NCBI GenBank assembly: GCA_905250075.1
Contig: CAJNOP010000014.1
Location: 3,169,848-3,233,847 of the forward strand
DNA from: Rotaria sp. Silwood1
Lineage: Eukaryota > Rotifera > Eurotatoria > Philodinida > Philodinidae
Direction of reading: 5' to 3'
DNA length: 64,000 nt
Part shown: in pieces, positions 63,914 through 64,000 of the stretch
How positions within the stretch are numbered: the stretch's first letter is position 1
How the letters are laid out: the number at the start of each line of letters is the position of its first letter
Made by a program: the position numbers and the translations under genes
The notes under the pieces: generated by a model
Seen by the model: the letters and a program-made list of their open reading frames with translations, nothing else
Told to the model about the DNA's origin: nothing
Databases searched by the model: none

Positions 63914-64000
63914 AATATGGCTTTTTTTCTTCGTATTTGATAATAAACACAGATTTGACGAATATATGGTTAAGGTTTTTATATCACTCCACCACTAAGA

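Overview
The window is AT-rich animal nuclear DNA. It carries nine multi-exon protein genes with mostly 45-75 bp GT-AG introns, one tRNA gene and a 100-N scaffold gap. All nine genes are recognisable by family. They include metazoan housekeeping orthologues (TBC1D9/8-like RabGAP, APC2, PRELID1, LST8, G3BP, Rab14, eIF2-gamma) and a STRA6-like receptor. Two genes belong to families best known from bacteria (a YbhE-type lactonase and a DUF2252 protein). Compact genes, degenerate TGTGGG-type hexamer tracts and intron-bearing 'bacterial' genes together suggest a bdelloid rotifer (Rotaria/Adineta-like). That is an inference; another small-genome lophotrochozoan is not excluded.

Layout: 1-4893 is gene-poor, with degenerate repeats and telomere-like tracts. 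4894-7660 is the STRA6-like protein with an N-terminal EGF module. 10100-16727 (TBC1D9/8-like) and 16922-21679 (APC2) lie head-to-tail 194 bp apart. 23668-24839 is the lactonase. 25483-26413 is a gap followed by a foldback repeat. 28858-28932 is tRNA-Asn(GUU). 30275-31045 is PRELID1. 31046-37276 is repeat-rich, with a 165-bp tandem array and two foldbacks. 37277-40631 is LST8, whose sixth intron is swollen by a tandem mobile-element array. 40632-44707 holds a foldback between two diverged direct repeats. 44708-47032 is G3BP. 51268-52190 (-) is Rab14. 53490-55025 is a foldback with a hAT-like MITE in one arm. 55705-61193 is eIF2-gamma, with a 2.96 kb intron full of nested hAT-like elements. 62103-63913 (-) is the DUF2252 protein, convergent with eIF2-gamma.

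The genes do not form one pathway. The set touches vesicle traffic (Rab14, TBC1D9/8), TOR signalling (LST8), translation initiation and stress granules (eIF2-gamma, G3BP), cell cycle (APC2) and mitochondrial lipid transfer (PRELID1). The most distinctive signal is in the non-coding DNA. Several long inverted repeats occur, and three hAT-like non-autonomous insertions sit in one arm of such repeats. Their 8-bp target duplications can be checked against the unoccupied site in the opposite arm.

Exon boundaries were placed by eye from splice sites, reading frame and alignment to remembered family members. Summed exon lengths close in frame for STRA6-like, APC2, lactonase, PRELID1, LST8, G3BP, Rab14, eIF2-gamma and DUF2252.
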